Below are positions 6,921 through 15,844 of a DNA stretch of 21,962 bases, in pieces. This DNA comes from an uncultured Lachnospiraceae bacterium (GTDB taxonomy: Bacteria; Bacillota; Clostridia; Lachnospirales; Lachnospiraceae). A program made the position numbers and the translations under genes. The DNA is taken from positions 1 through 21,962 of the forward strand of contig CAJUGG010000055.1 of NCBI GenBank assembly GCA_910585995.1, written 5' to 3'. The notes under the pieces were generated by a model. It ran no database searches. It was not told the DNA's origin and saw only the letters and a list, made by a program, of their open reading frames with translations. Positions within the stretch are counted from its first letter, which is position 1. Each line of letters opens with the position of its first letter.

Positions 6921-8894
6921 ATGAACAGTATCCGTAAAAAGATCACCGTATGTCTGATGGCAACTGTTTTGATTGCTTTGGCTGCGGTGGGAACATCCAG
7001 CATCACGCTGAATTATCAAAGCACCATCACAACAATGGATCAGATGATGAGTGAGACCGCTGTGTTGGCAGCAGAGCGTATCGAGCAGGAATTAGCTGCT
7101 TATAAGAATGTGGCTATGGATACCGGCTGTATCCCTCAGCTCTCTGACGACACTGTATCGCTCGAAGACAAACGCGCCATCATTGATGAACGTGTCAGTA
7201 TGCATGGTTTTCAGCGCGGCAATCTCATCGGACCAGATGGCCTTAGTGTCTTTGATGGCAATGACTACTCCGACCGAGAATACGTACAGCAGGCCATGTC
7301 AGGCAAAGTCTATGTATCGGAGCCTTTGGTCAGTAAGATCACAGGCGAATTATCCATCATGGTGGCGGCACCTCTCTATCAGAACGGCAGTCATGGAGCA
7401 CAGATCGTAGGCGTGGTCTATTTTGTACCGCCAGAGACTTTTTTAAATGATATCGTCTCTTCCATCAAAGTCGGCGAAAGCAGCCGCGCTTATATGATCA
7501 ACAAATCGGGTGACACCATTGCCGATATCACGTTAGATACCATCACCACTCAGAATATTGAGCAGGAAGCACAAAGTGACTCCTCGTTAAAAGGACTTGC
7601 TGCAATTCATGAAGCCATGAGGCAGGGAAAAAATGGATTTGGAAGCTTTCGTGATGCAGACGGCAAACGGTTTACTGCTTATGCGCCCGTTGGCAACACC
7701 GATGGCTGGAGCGTTGCGGTGACTGTGCTGAAGTCCGAATATCTGGCAACTACATACTTTGGTATCATGCTCAACATCGTCGTCATCGTGATCTCGATCT
7801 TAGCTTCCATCGTGGTAGCACTGAAGCTCTCCAACAATATCAGTGTTCCTATGCACGCCTGTGCCAAACGGATGAAGCTGCTTGTGGAAGGCGACTTAGA
7901 ATCCCCTGTACCAGAGGTCACAGGTCAGGATGAAACCGCAGAGTTGACCCGTTCTACCGCAGAGATGGTGACGGGCCTGAATACAATTATCAACGACATT
8001 GGTTATCTGCTGACAGAGATGGCCAACCAGAACTTTGATATTCAGTCCGCTCACCGGGACGCCTATGTGGGTCAGTTCCAGAGCATCTTGTCATCCATGC
8101 GCCATCTGAAAGTGGAACTCAGTAACACCATGCGCCAGATTAATAATTCTGCCGGACAGGTATCTTCTGCCAGCGGACAGGTGTCCAATGGTGCTCAGTC
8201 CTTAAGTCAGGGTTCTATCCAGCAGGCCAGTTCCGTAGAAGAGCTGGCAGCTACCATTGCAGATATCTCTGAGAGCGCCAAGACGACTGCCGCCGCCGCA
8301 GAAGAAGCCGGAGATTTTGTCAACCAAGCAGGCGCTCAGTTAGGAGTCAGCGTCGATTTTGTCAAAGAACTGAATGTGGCTATGGAAAAGATCTCCCGCT
8401 CTTCCGGAGAGATCTCCCGAATTATTTCGACGATTGAAAGTATCGCTTTTCAGACCAACATACTGGCTCTCAACGCAGCAGTAGAGGCTGCAAGAGCTGG
8501 TTCTTCCGGAAAAGGCTTTGCGGTCGTAGCTGATGAGGTTAGAAACCTTGCCTCCAAGTCCGATGAAGCAGCCAAAGCCACCAAAGAACTGATCGAAGGT
8601 TCTATCCTCGCAGTCAATGAAGGCAGTCAGGCCGTGAATCAGGTCACAGAATCTTTGGAACGCACCAGTGTCCTCGCCGGCCATGTAACTTCCCAGATGG
8701 ATATTGTGGTGGAAGCTGTAGCCAGCCAGACCACTGCGATCACACAAGTCACCGAAGGCATCGATCAGATCTCTTCGGTTGTCCAGACCAACAGCGCCAC
8801 TGCCCAGGAAAGCGCTGCTGCCAGCGAAGAGCTGTCTGCGGAAGCAAATGCCCTGAAGCAGTTAGTAGACCGTTTTACCCTCGCCAGGGATTAA
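6921..8894 (+). CDS. Methyl-accepting chemotaxis protein with extracellular dCache-type sensor
   Basis: This transmembrane receptor would signal through CheW/CheA to the flagellar motor. The first membrane helix is at about residues 8-28, an extracellular double-Cache-like domain at 35-275 (with DREYVQQAMSGKVYVSEP at 118-135), the second helix at 280-303, and HAMP at about 304-357. The cytoplasmic signalling coiled coil runs from about 400 to 650. The highly conserved hairpin tip, around QTNILALNAAVEAARAG, is at 511-527. The length of 657 is normal for the class. There is no C-terminal NWETF-type tether for CheR. A good AAGGAG lies 8 bases before the ATG. The ligand cannot be told from the sequence; dCache domains often bind amino acids or organic acids. 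No other chemotaxis genes are nearby, so this is an orphan receptor locus. Confidence 0.95.
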   Translation: MNSIRKKITVCLMATVLIALAAVGTSSITLNYQSTITTMDQMMSETAVLAAERIEQELAAYKNVAMDTGCIPQLSDDTVSLEDKRAIIDERVSMHGFQRGNLIGPDGLSVFDGNDYSDREYVQQAMSGKVYVSEPLVSKITGELSIMVAAPLYQNGSHGAQIVGVVYFVPPETFLNDIVSSIKVGESSRAYMINKSGDTIADITLDTITTQNIEQEAQSDSSLKGLAAIHEAMRQGKNGFGSFRDADGKRFTAYAPVGNTDGWSVAVTVLKSEYLATTYFGIMLNIVVIVISILASIVVALKLSNNISVPMHACAKRMKLLVEGDLESPVPEVTGQDETAELTRSTAEMVTGLNTIINDIGYLLTEMANQNFDIQSAHRDAYVGQFQSILSSMRHLKVELSNTMRQINNSAGQVSSASGQVSNGAQSLSQGSIQQASSVEELAATIADISESAKTTAAAAEEAGDFVNQAGAQLGVSVDFVKELNVAMEKISRSSGEISRIISTIESIAFQTNILALNAAVEAARAGSSGKGFAVVADEVRNLASKSDEAAKATKELIEGSILAVNEGSQAVNQVTESLERTSVLAGHVTSQMDIVVEAVASQTTAITQVTEGIDQISSVVQTNSATAQESAAASEELSAEANALKQLVDRFTLARD

Positions 8895-8906
8895 TGCAAA
8901 CTTATA

Positions 8907-8961
8907 TTCAGACAACTATCGGCAGCATAGAATCTCTCTGTGCTGCCGATAGCTGTCTGAA
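8907..8961. terminator. Large hairpin between convergent genes (probable bidirectional terminator without U-tract)
   Basis: Arms 8907-8927 and 8941-8961 (21 bases each) pair at 20 of 21 positions around a 13-base loop. The one imperfect pair (8915/8953) is A-C in plus-strand RNA but U-G in minus-strand RNA. It sits 12 bases after the chemoreceptor stop and 6 bases after the amidohydrolase stop. Neither side has the run of T expected of an intrinsic terminator, so it may act as a 3'-end-stabilising or alternative stop structure. Confidence 0.65.
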
Positions 8962-8967
8962 AAAGAA

Positions 8968-10320
8968 TTACAACATGGAAAATCGCTCTGGCATCCGGAT
9001 GCCTGCACGACTTCGAATACTCGCTGCCCGAAGCTTTGCTTCCTGAATCAAAGCTTCTTCATCCAGGGTTAAAAGCTTTCTCTCCCGCATCAGCCACTTG
9101 CCGTTGCAGATCGTGCTCTCCACATTGGTAGAATGCATGGAAGTCACTAAGTTCGCGATGGGGTCATGCATGGGCTGCATCCCCACAGAATCCGGATTAA
9201 TAATGATCAGATCTGCTTTCTTTCCCGGTTCTAAGCTGCCGTAGAGCTTTTCATCCTGCAATGCTTTTGCTCCGTTACAGGTAGCCATACGAAGGATCTC
9301 CTGCGCTTTGACCACGGTGGGATCTAAGCGCCATCCTTTGTGAATCAAGGAAGTTACCCACATCTCGTCTACCATATCCATCCGATTGTTAGTGGGTGCC
9401 CCATCGGTTCCGATGGCCACACAGATCCCTTCTCTCAACATCCTTGGCACCTTGGCAAATCCCAGTACCCGCATAGCAGAAGCCGGATTGTGAGAAGCTT
9501 TTACTTCATAATCCCGGAACATCTCCACTTCCTCATGGGTCAGCCAGACGGTATGAGCAGCCAGCAGATTGGGACCCAAAAATCCAAGATCTCTAAGATG
9601 CGTCACCGTCTGCACGCCAAAGCGTTCTTTTACATAGTCCACTTCTGATTTGGCTTCCGCCACATGCATATGGATTCCCGTATGATACTGATCTGCCAGT
9701 TCTTTTGTCTTTTGCAAAAGCTCGTCGGTCGCATTGAAGATCGTACGGACCCCAAACCAGACCTCCACCCGGCCATCCGCTGTCTTGTGGAATCTCTTGA
9801 TATCTTCCTCCTGCCTCAGCAGTTCTTCCTGCGTGTTATGCTGCCAGGCTTTTGGAAGCCCTTCTCCGCAGTCCATCACCGAATTGGCCAGTTTCGCCCG
9901 AATCCCTGCTTCTGTAATGGCTTTTGCCATACCCGATACATATTGTCCGCCTGGCTCTGCAATCGCCGTCACACCTGCCTTGATCTGCTCCGCTGCGCAA
10001 AACAGTGTGGAAATATAGGAATCTTCCTCTGTCATATGGCTTTCATAAGGCCAGATCCTGTCGTGAAGCCAGGTCAGCAGATCCACATCATCTGCCAGTC
10101 CTCTGGCTAATTGCTGCGACGTATGCACGTGGGTGTTGACAAGCCCCGGCAGCAGAAGTTTTCCTGTCAGATCCAGTACTTCCTCACAACTGCTCTCCTC
10201 CACAGGTTCATTGCCTACCTGAACAATTTTATCATCTTCGAACAAAAGATTCCCGTCCCAGTAGACCTCCCCTTTTTCATTCATGGTCACGATCATTGCA
10301 TGTTTTAATAAGGTTTTCAT
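8968..10320 (-). CDS. Amidohydrolase family protein, probable MTA/SAH-type deaminase
   Basis: A zinc hydrolase of the ATZ/TRZ-MtaD group of the amidohydrolase superfamily. Metal and catalytic residues are visible: HVH at 64-66 in GLVNTHVH, His219 and Glu222 in IHMHVAEAKSE, His256 in LAAHTVWL, and Asp306 in IGTDGAPTNN. SHNP at 276-279 is also typical. The 450 residues match the family. Members deaminate 5'-methylthioadenosine/S-adenosylhomocysteine, guanine-type bases or related N-heterocycles. The ARGLADDVDLLTWL stretch after HVH is common in deaminases and does not settle the substrate. It lies 36 bases after pyruvate carboxylase on the same strand and may be co-transcribed; no metabolic link between the two is obvious. 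AAGGAG lies 7 bases before the ATG. The class assignment is firm; the substrate is uncertain. Confidence 0.85.
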   Translation of the reverse strand: MKTLLKHAMIVTMNEKGEVYWDGNLLFEDDKIVQVGNEPVEESSCEEVLDLTGKLLLPGLVNTHVHTSQQLARGLADDVDLLTWLHDRIWPYESHMTEEDSYISTLFCAAEQIKAGVTAIAEPGGQYVSGMAKAITEAGIRAKLANSVMDCGEGLPKAWQHNTQEELLRQEEDIKRFHKTADGRVEVWFGVRTIFNATDELLQKTKELADQYHTGIHMHVAEAKSEVDYVKERFGVQTVTHLRDLGFLGPNLLAAHTVWLTHEEVEMFRDYEVKASHNPASAMRVLGFAKVPRMLREGICVAIGTDGAPTNNRMDMVDEMWVTSLIHKGWRLDPTVVKAQEILRMATCNGAKALQDEKLYGSLEPGKKADLIIINPDSVGMQPMHDPIANLVTSMHSTNVESTICNGKWLMRERKLLTLDEEALIQEAKLRAASIRSRAGIRMPERFSML

Positions 10321-10356
10321 ACAATCACTCCTTCGCTTATCTGGTCCGTTGCTGTT

Positions 10357-13300
10357 TTATACATTAACCTTTGCGCCAAGCTTTGCGATCATCTCTCCAA
10401 CCTTGACCTGCTGTCCCTCTGAAACATAGATCCGCTCCACCACTCCGGCTGCCGAAGCCAAGATATTCGTCTCCATCTTCATGGCTTCAATCACTGCGAT
10501 TGGCTGCTTTTCTTCAATGACCTCCCCTTCTTTTACCATAATCTTGATGATATTTCCAGGGATATTGGCTCCAATCTCCATTGGATCATCTGCATTGGCA
10601 TAGAGCACTGCATTGTGGGCATTGACTGCGATGCTGGTATCTTTGACTTTGATCAGACGCCGGTTTCCATTGACCTCAAAGATCGCTTCCCGGTTGCCGT
10701 CCTGATCCACTGCCTTGACCTCCTGCAATTTGACAATCATAATATGTCCTTCGTCAAATTTGACCTCGCAAGTCTCTCCCTCACTGAGACCATGGAAGAA
10801 GATATCAGATCCCATATGGCGGAAATCCCCTTCTTTGCGAATACTCTTTATATAATCTTCGTATACCTTCGGGTAGAGGGCGTAGCTAAGCCGCTCTCTT
10901 CGATTCCCCTTCAGTCCCAATGTCTCTTTTAAATATGCCTTAATCGCGCCAAAATCCTCCGGCGGCAGCAGTTCCCCTGGTCTTGTGGTAATCGCAGGCT
11001 TATCTTTTAAGACCAGTTTCTGAAGTTCAGGCGGAAATCCGCCTTCGGGCTGTCCCATCATCCCTTCAAAATAGGACACCACAGAATCCGGGAAATCGAT
11101 CCCTGATGCCTTCTCATAGATATTTTCCGGCGTCAGGTTATTTTGCACCATAAAGATGGCCAGATCTCCAACCACCTTGGAAGTCGGTGTCACCTTGACG
11201 ATATCTCCCAACATCGTATTGACGATCTTGTACATATCTTTGACTTCTTCAAACCGGTGCCCCAGCCCAAAGCTCTCCACCTGAGGCTTTAGATTGGAAT
11301 ACTGTCCGCCTGGAATCTCATATTTATAGATCTCCGCAGTGGAAGTCACAAGCTCTGACTCAAAACCACTGTAGACCGGACGCACATCTCTCCAGTATTC
11401 GGAGATCTTCTGTAATTTGTCCGGATCTAGTCCGGTGTCTCTCTCACTGTTTTGAAGAGCTGCCACGACGGAATTAAGGGCTGGCTGGGAAGTGAGTCCG
11501 CTCATGGAGTTAAACGCCGCATCCACGATATCCACACCTGCCTGTGCTGCCATCAATATTGCCGCCACACCGTTGCCGGAAGTGTCATGGGTGTGCAGAT
11601 GAATTGGTATCCCGATCTCCTGCTTTAAGGTCTTGATCAGCTTTTCGGCCGCCATAGGCTTTAACAGACCTGACATATCTTTGATGCCCAGGATATGACT
11701 GCCTCTTCGTTCTAACTCTTTGGCCATCCTGACATAATAATTCAGGTTGTATTTTTCTCTGGACTCGTCCAAGATATCTCCAGTATAACAGATGCAGGTC
11801 TCCGCAAGCTTGTCTTGATTCAGCGTCTCATCCAGAGCAATCTCCATCCCCTGAATCCAGTTCAGCGAGTCAAAGATCCGAAAGACATCGATGCCGGAAG
11901 ACGCCGATTCCTTGACAAATTCCCGAATGACGTTATCCGGATAATTCTTATAGCCTACACCGTTGGCTCCCCGGATCAGCATCTGGAACAGAATATTCGG
12001 CATCTTCTCCCGCAGAGTATCGAGCCTCTCCCATGGAGATTCTTTTAAAAACCGATAGGATGTATCAAAAGTCGCACCACCCCACATCTCCAGAGAAAAC
12101 AGATCCTGCCCATAGACGGACACAGCCGGCGCAATCTTCTCCATATCCACCGTACGCACCCTCGTCGCCATCAGAGACTGCTGTGCATCACGCATGGTCG
12201 TATCGGTGATCAAAAGCTTCTTCTGCTCTAAGATCCAGTCGCAGAACTGCTTGGTTCCCATCTGATCGAACATCTGTTTTGTTCCCTGAAGCCCTTGGGT
12301 CTCTTCCTCAGAGAATTTTGGAAAGGCAGGAACGTTAAACTGCGGCTTTATCCCCTTGGTCTCGTTGACAAACTTATTTCCCAAAAATTCCATCACTTTC
12401 AGCTCGGTGTCTTCCACTTTTTCAATATCCAAAAGCTCCGGATTGTTGGCTATAAAACCAGTATCACAGATCCCATGGGCAAAATCAGGATGATTCAGCA
12501 CATTTAACATAAATGCAATATTGGTCTTTACCCCCTTAATCGTAGTCTCCCGTAGCGCCCGGATCGCCTTTTGCCTGGCCTCCCCAAACATCCGCCCATA
12601 GGCTGTCACCTTCAAGAGCAAGCTGTCATAAAACGGCGTAATCTCTGCCCCCTGAAACCCGCTGCCGCCGTCGAGACGAATCCCCAGGCCGCCTGGGATC
12701 TGATAAGTCTCGATCACGCCCGTATCCGGCATAAAGTCATGGATGGGATCTTCAGTCGTGATCCTGCACTGAATCGCATATCCTCTGACTTTAATATCCT
12801 CCTGCGAAGAGATGGCGATCTTTTTTGAATCCAAAAGATGCCCCTGTGCGATCAGGATCTGCGCCTGTACAATATCAATCCCCGTCACGATCTCGGAGAC
12901 TGTATGTTCCACCTGTATCCTGGGGTTCATCTCAATAAAATAGTGATTCCCCTGCTTGTCTACCAGAAATTCCACCGTACCCGCGCTCCGGTACTGAACG
13001 GCCCGCGCGATCTTCAGAGCATCCTCACAGATGGCCTGGCGCTGCTCCTGCGTCAGACAGAGGGCAGGTGTAAATTCGATCACCTTCTGATGCCTTCTCT
13101 GGATGGAACAATCCCTCTCGAATAAATGTACGATATTCCCTTCTTTGTCTCCTAAGATCTGCACTTCGATATGTTTGGGATTCTCCAGATATTTTTCTAT
13201 AAAGATATCATCGATGCCAAAGGCTTTGGCCGCCTCACTTCTGGCACTGCGAAACTGCGGCAGAAGTTCTTCTTCCTTATGTACAATACGCATCCCGCGG

Positions 13301-13812
13301 CCTCCGCCTCCGGCTGCTGCTTTTAGCATCACCGGATAACCACAAATCCTGGCAATCGACACCGCTTCCTCTTCCGTCTGTATCGCCTTTTCCACACCAG
13401 GAATCGTCGGTACGCCTACCGAAGCCGCCACGATCTTGGATTTGATCTTATCTCCCAACTGGTCCATCATCTCTGCGGTCGGCCCGATAAACTCAATCCC
13501 GGCATCTGCACATGCCTGCGCAAAATCCACATTCTCCGCCAGAAAACCATACCCCGGATGGATCGCGTCCACGCCCTTTGCCTTGGCCAAAGCGATCATC
13601 TCATCAATTCCAAGATAGGCTCCCACCGGTGTCTTTCCCTTGCCAATCTGGTATGCCTCATCCGCATACACCCGAAACTGTGCATTTTTGTCCTCCTCAG
13701 AATAGATCGCCACAGTCCGAATCCCCAGTTCTTTACATGCGCGAAATATTCTGATCGCGATCTCTCCCCGGTTAGCCACCAGGACCCTCTTGAATTTTTT
13801 GACTTTTTTCAA
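10357..13812 (-). CDS. pyc: Pyruvate carboxylase (single-chain, biotin-dependent)
   Basis: This cytoplasmic enzyme makes oxaloacetate from pyruvate, bicarbonate and ATP. An N-terminal biotin carboxylase domain begins VLVANRGEIAIRIFRA and contains the ATP-grasp glycine loop AAAGGGGRGMR. A central carboxyltransferase domain starts near LLITDTTMRDAQQSLMATR and has HLHTHDTSGNG for metal binding. The C-terminal biotinyl domain carries EAMKMET, with the biotin Lys about 39 residues from the end. I place the start at TTG 13812 (1151 residues, normal for the family) because GGGGGT precedes it by about 7 bases. A GTG at 13860 would sit at the predicted transcription start with no ribosome binding site. 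It supplies oxaloacetate for the citrate synthase-icd route at 1666-4987, and an amidohydrolase gene follows. Confidence 0.97.
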   Translation of the reverse strand: MKKVKKFKRVLVANRGEIAIRIFRACKELGIRTVAIYSEEDKNAQFRVYADEAYQIGKGKTPVGAYLGIDEMIALAKAKGVDAIHPGYGFLAENVDFAQACADAGIEFIGPTAEMMDQLGDKIKSKIVAASVGVPTIPGVEKAIQTEEEAVSIARICGYPVMLKAAAGGGGRGMRIVHKEEELLPQFRSARSEAAKAFGIDDIFIEKYLENPKHIEVQILGDKEGNIVHLFERDCSIQRRHQKVIEFTPALCLTQEQRQAICEDALKIARAVQYRSAGTVEFLVDKQGNHYFIEMNPRIQVEHTVSEIVTGIDIVQAQILIAQGHLLDSKKIAISSQEDIKVRGYAIQCRITTEDPIHDFMPDTGVIETYQIPGGLGIRLDGGSGFQGAEITPFYDSLLLKVTAYGRMFGEARQKAIRALRETTIKGVKTNIAFMLNVLNHPDFAHGICDTGFIANNPELLDIEKVEDTELKVMEFLGNKFVNETKGIKPQFNVPAFPKFSEEETQGLQGTKQMFDQMGTKQFCDWILEQKKLLITDTTMRDAQQSLMATRVRTVDMEKIAPAVSVYGQDLFSLEMWGGATFDTSYRFLKESPWERLDTLREKMPNILFQMLIRGANGVGYKNYPDNVIREFVKESASSGIDVFRIFDSLNWIQGMEIALDETLNQDKLAETCICYTGDILDESREKYNLNYYVRMAKELERRGSHILGIKDMSGLLKPMAAEKLIKTLKQEIGIPIHLHTHDTSGNGVAAILMAAQAGVDIVDAAFNSMSGLTSQPALNSVVAALQNSERDTGLDPDKLQKISEYWRDVRPVYSGFESELVTSTAEIYKYEIPGGQYSNLKPQVESFGLGHRFEEVKDMYKIVNTMLGDIVKVTPTSKVVGDLAIFMVQNNLTPENIYEKASGIDFPDSVVSYFEGMMGQPEGGFPPELQKLVLKDKPAITTRPGELLPPEDFGAIKAYLKETLGLKGNRRERLSYALYPKVYEDYIKSIRKEGDFRHMGSDIFFHGLSEGETCEVKFDEGHIMIVKLQEVKAVDQDGNREAIFEVNGNRRLIKVKDTSIAVNAHNAVLYANADDPMEIGANIPGNIIKIMVKEGEVIEEKQPIAVIEAMKMETNILASAAGVVERIYVSEGQQVKVGEMIAKLGAKVNV

Positions 13813-13860
13813 TGTGTTACCCCCTGTTTTGTAATTTTTCAGTATTTTCCCTTTTTTCAC

Positions 13861-13873
13861 TGATAATTTATCA
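13861..13873. promoter_or_regulatory. Possible operator, palindrome TGATAA-T-TTATCA
   Basis: Perfect 6-base arms around one base. It overlaps the -10 end and predicted start site of the pyc promoter, a place where a repressor could act. AT-rich palindromes of this size can occur by chance, and no regulator gene is adjacent. Confidence 0.35.
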
Positions 13874-13898
13874 TGACATTTTCCGCTATACTTGTCAA
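13870..13898 (-). promoter_or_regulatory. Sigma-A promoter of pyc
   Basis: On the minus strand a perfect TTGACA (13898-13893), then 17 bases, then CATGAT (13875-13870, 4 of 6 to TATAAT). Transcription would begin near 13863, giving a leader of about 50 bases to the TTG start. Confidence 0.65.
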
Positions 13899-13942
13899 TA
13901 TATTTCCCAATATTTACAAAAGATATTTACCAAACTATCGCA

Positions 13943-14056
13943 CGGGGCTGCCGCAAAAGGAACGCCCTGACTCGCACAAAGAGTACTGTGCAGACTGTCC
14001 GATACACTCTATACAGACCTTTGTCGAGTCAGGACGTTCCTTTTGCGACAGCCCCG
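13943..14056 (-). repeat. Palindromic repeat element, copy 2 (complete, 114 bp)
   Basis: Arms 13943-13981 and 14019-14056 pair along their whole length (38-39 bases) with one bulged base and two imperfect pairs. Both imperfect pairs are G-U in minus-strand RNA but A-C in plus-strand RNA, so the fold is better kept in the minus sense. The 37-base apical region contains most of the core shared with copy 1 at 48-82. It begins 15 bases past the tarJ-like stop codon and lies upstream of the pyc promoter. There is no flanking T-run and no coding potential. It may act as a 3' UTR structure, a REP/MITE-like insertion, or a small structured RNA; its function is unknown. Confidence 0.8.
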
Positions 14057-14071
14057 ATCACCACCTTCGCT

Positions 14072-15115
14072 CTAACACCCTATAATCTTGACATAATCCT
14101 CTCTTTTCTCCTTCATGATCTGAAACCCTCTCCCCAGTTCTTCCATTGACAATCTGTGAGAGATCAGCTTCTTTGGCGCAACCTTTTTTTGTTGCAGATG
14201 CCGCAACACATAGTTCCAGTCATCTTCCTGTGTATGCAAAAAAGAAGAATTCCAGGTGCCAGCGACCTCTAGCTGACCGCGCAGGATCTTCCAGTAGATC
14301 TCTTTTTTCAGATACAGATCCTCTCTGGGATTGCCTACTAACATCACCTTCCCGGCAGGCGCTGTATGATCAATGACAAAAGAAATCGTCTCATTTTTCC
14401 CCACACATTCAAAAAAGCAGTCCGCGCCCAAGCACCTGGTGCGCTCCAACATCCACTTAGAAGGCTCCTCTGTCCTGGTATCACAATACGCATCCTCAGA
14501 AAGTCCAAGCTCCAGGATCTTCTGTCTTTGAAATTCCTTGTTGCCAAACACCAAAAGATTCCGAACGCCGGCTTCCTGAAGAAACATCACCAGCAAAAGT
14601 CCAATCGTCCCAAGTCCGCACACAGCCACGCTATCAGAACCAGATACCGACAGACGCCGCATAGCATGAACAGCCACCGCCATAGGTTCCAACATCGCTG
14701 CCTCCTCATAGGATACCTCCTTTGGAAGCGGCAGCAGATTCCACGCAGGAACCGCCACATACTCTGCAAAACCTCCATCTCTTCTGGACCCCAGATAACT
14801 GTAGTGGCGGCACATCTCATATTGTCCGTTCTGACAAGGAACACAGGACCCGCAAGGAATCAGAGGAAAGACCCCCACGCGCCGTCCCAATAAGTTGTGA
14901 TCCACATCGGCTCCTAGCTGTATCACTTTGCCGGAAAATTCATGTCCCGGAATCAACGGATGGGAATAAGCTCCCGTCTGATAGATCCTTGGAATATCAG
15001 AGCCGCAGATCCCGGCCGCCTTCACTTCGATCAATACCTCATCCGGCGCAGGAGATGGCTCTTGCACCGTCTGATACCGGATATCTCCAATCCCTTCTAA
15101 TACCCATGCCTTCAT
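14072..15115 (-). CDS. Zinc-dependent alcohol dehydrogenase, GatD/TarJ-like (pentitol-phosphate reductase candidate)
   Basis: A medium-chain dehydrogenase of 347 residues. Catalytic zinc ligands are seen in GICGSD (about Cys37) and PGHEFSG (His-Glu), and the structural zinc in PCGSCVPCQNGQYEMC. The Rossmann loop GLGTIGLLL follows. By sequence it resembles galactitol-1-phosphate 5-dehydrogenase and sorbitol-dehydrogenase types. Its start overlaps the cytidylyltransferase stop by 4 bases (ATGA), the arrangement of TarI-TarJ, where TarJ reduces ribulose-5-phosphate to ribitol-5-phosphate using NADPH for CDP-ribitol synthesis. An epimerase-like gene stands just upstream, so xylulose-5-phosphate could be the substrate instead. 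It is the last gene of the surface-polysaccharide run and is followed by repeat copy 2. The MDR family call is firm; the substrate is inferred. Confidence 0.83.
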   Translation of the reverse strand: MKAWVLEGIGDIRYQTVQEPSPAPDEVLIEVKAAGICGSDIPRIYQTGAYSHPLIPGHEFSGKVIQLGADVDHNLLGRRVGVFPLIPCGSCVPCQNGQYEMCRHYSYLGSRRDGGFAEYVAVPAWNLLPLPKEVSYEEAAMLEPMAVAVHAMRRLSVSGSDSVAVCGLGTIGLLLVMFLQEAGVRNLLVFGNKEFQRQKILELGLSEDAYCDTRTEEPSKWMLERTRCLGADCFFECVGKNETISFVIDHTAPAGKVMLVGNPREDLYLKKEIYWKILRGQLEVAGTWNSSFLHTQEDDWNYVLRHLQQKKVAPKKLISHRLSMEELGRGFQIMKEKREDYVKIIGC

Positions 15116-15825
15116 CCCGCTCTCACTCCCCGCTCTTTGATAATCTTCTCAAACCGTTCTAAGTCCGCCTGTGTCGTAATCTTAAAATTTCCCTCATCTC
15201 CCGGAATCATCGCAATATCCATCCCGGCCAGTATGGCAGGTTCGGTGGAACCATTGATCCCTCGAATCTGATCCGGCAATAGGCGCTGTATCGCCTGATA
15301 ATACATTCCAATCTGAAACACCTCCGGAGCCTGTCCCGCATAGATCGCGCTGCGGTCTAAAAGTCCTGCAACACTATGCCCGCCGTCTCTGCTCTCATAG
15401 ACCGTATCTTTCATAGGAAGCACTGGCATCAGCCCGTCGTGCCCTACAACTCCTTGCAGGCACTCACTGATCTGTCTGCCGGTCAAAAGCGGTCTGGCCG
15501 CATCATGGATTAACACATAGCCCAGATCCCCGGCATATGCTCTTAGGTCCGTAAGCCCCTGCCAGATCGACAACTGCCTGGTGGCGCCCGGCATGGAAAA
15601 TCCTCTGCACTTTTTTTCTGTATCTGCCGCTTTCAGCCATTCCCTGATCGCATCCTGCCATGTCTCATCCGCCACAATCTGAATCGCATCGATCTGCTCA
15701 TGCGCAGACAATGTCTCTATACAATAGGAAATGATGGGTCTGTCTCCCACCTCTATGTACTGCTTTGGAATCTTAGCGCCCAAGCGCAGCCCTGTCCCGC
15801 CGGACAGAATCAATGCCACATTCAT
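15112..15825 (-). CDS. IspD/TarI-like cytidylyltransferase
   Basis: At 237 residues it transfers CMP from CTP to an alditol phosphate (TarI: ribitol-5-phosphate; IspD: methylerythritol-4-phosphate). The CTP-binding loop LSGGTGLRLGAKIPKQY is at about residues 7-23. VLIHDAARPLL, the conserved DTVYES strand, QAPEVFQ and the C-terminal GDEGNFKITTQADLERFE complete the family pattern. The ATGA overlap with a TarJ-like dehydrogenase, and the position in a polysaccharide locus, argue for an alditol-phosphate substrate over the isoprenoid pathway. A GGGAG sequence stands about 6 bases before the ATG. No TarL/TagF-type polymerase is in the window, so how the CDP-alditol is used is not shown here. Confidence 0.82.
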   Translation of the reverse strand: MNVALILSGGTGLRLGAKIPKQYIEVGDRPIISYCIETLSAHEQIDAIQIVADETWQDAIREWLKAADTEKKCRGFSMPGATRQLSIWQGLTDLRAYAGDLGYVLIHDAARPLLTGRQISECLQGVVGHDGLMPVLPMKDTVYESRDGGHSVAGLLDRSAIYAGQAPEVFQIGMYYQAIQRLLPDQIRGINGSTEPAILAGMDIAMIPGDEGNFKITTQADLERFEKIIKERGVRAG

Positions 15826-15844
15826 CCTATACTCCCTGTCTTTG

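Noticed and set aside
13813..13860. GTG start for pyruvate carboxylase at 13860
   Set aside because: No ribosome binding site and it falls at the predicted transcription start; the extra 16 residues are not family-like.
13943..14056. Riboswitch or rRNA/tRNA-like RNA at the copy 2 repeat
   Set aside because: It lies 3' of a gene, is a simple long hairpin and matches no riboswitch aptamer or tRNA pattern I can recognise. It is kept as a repeat/structured element.
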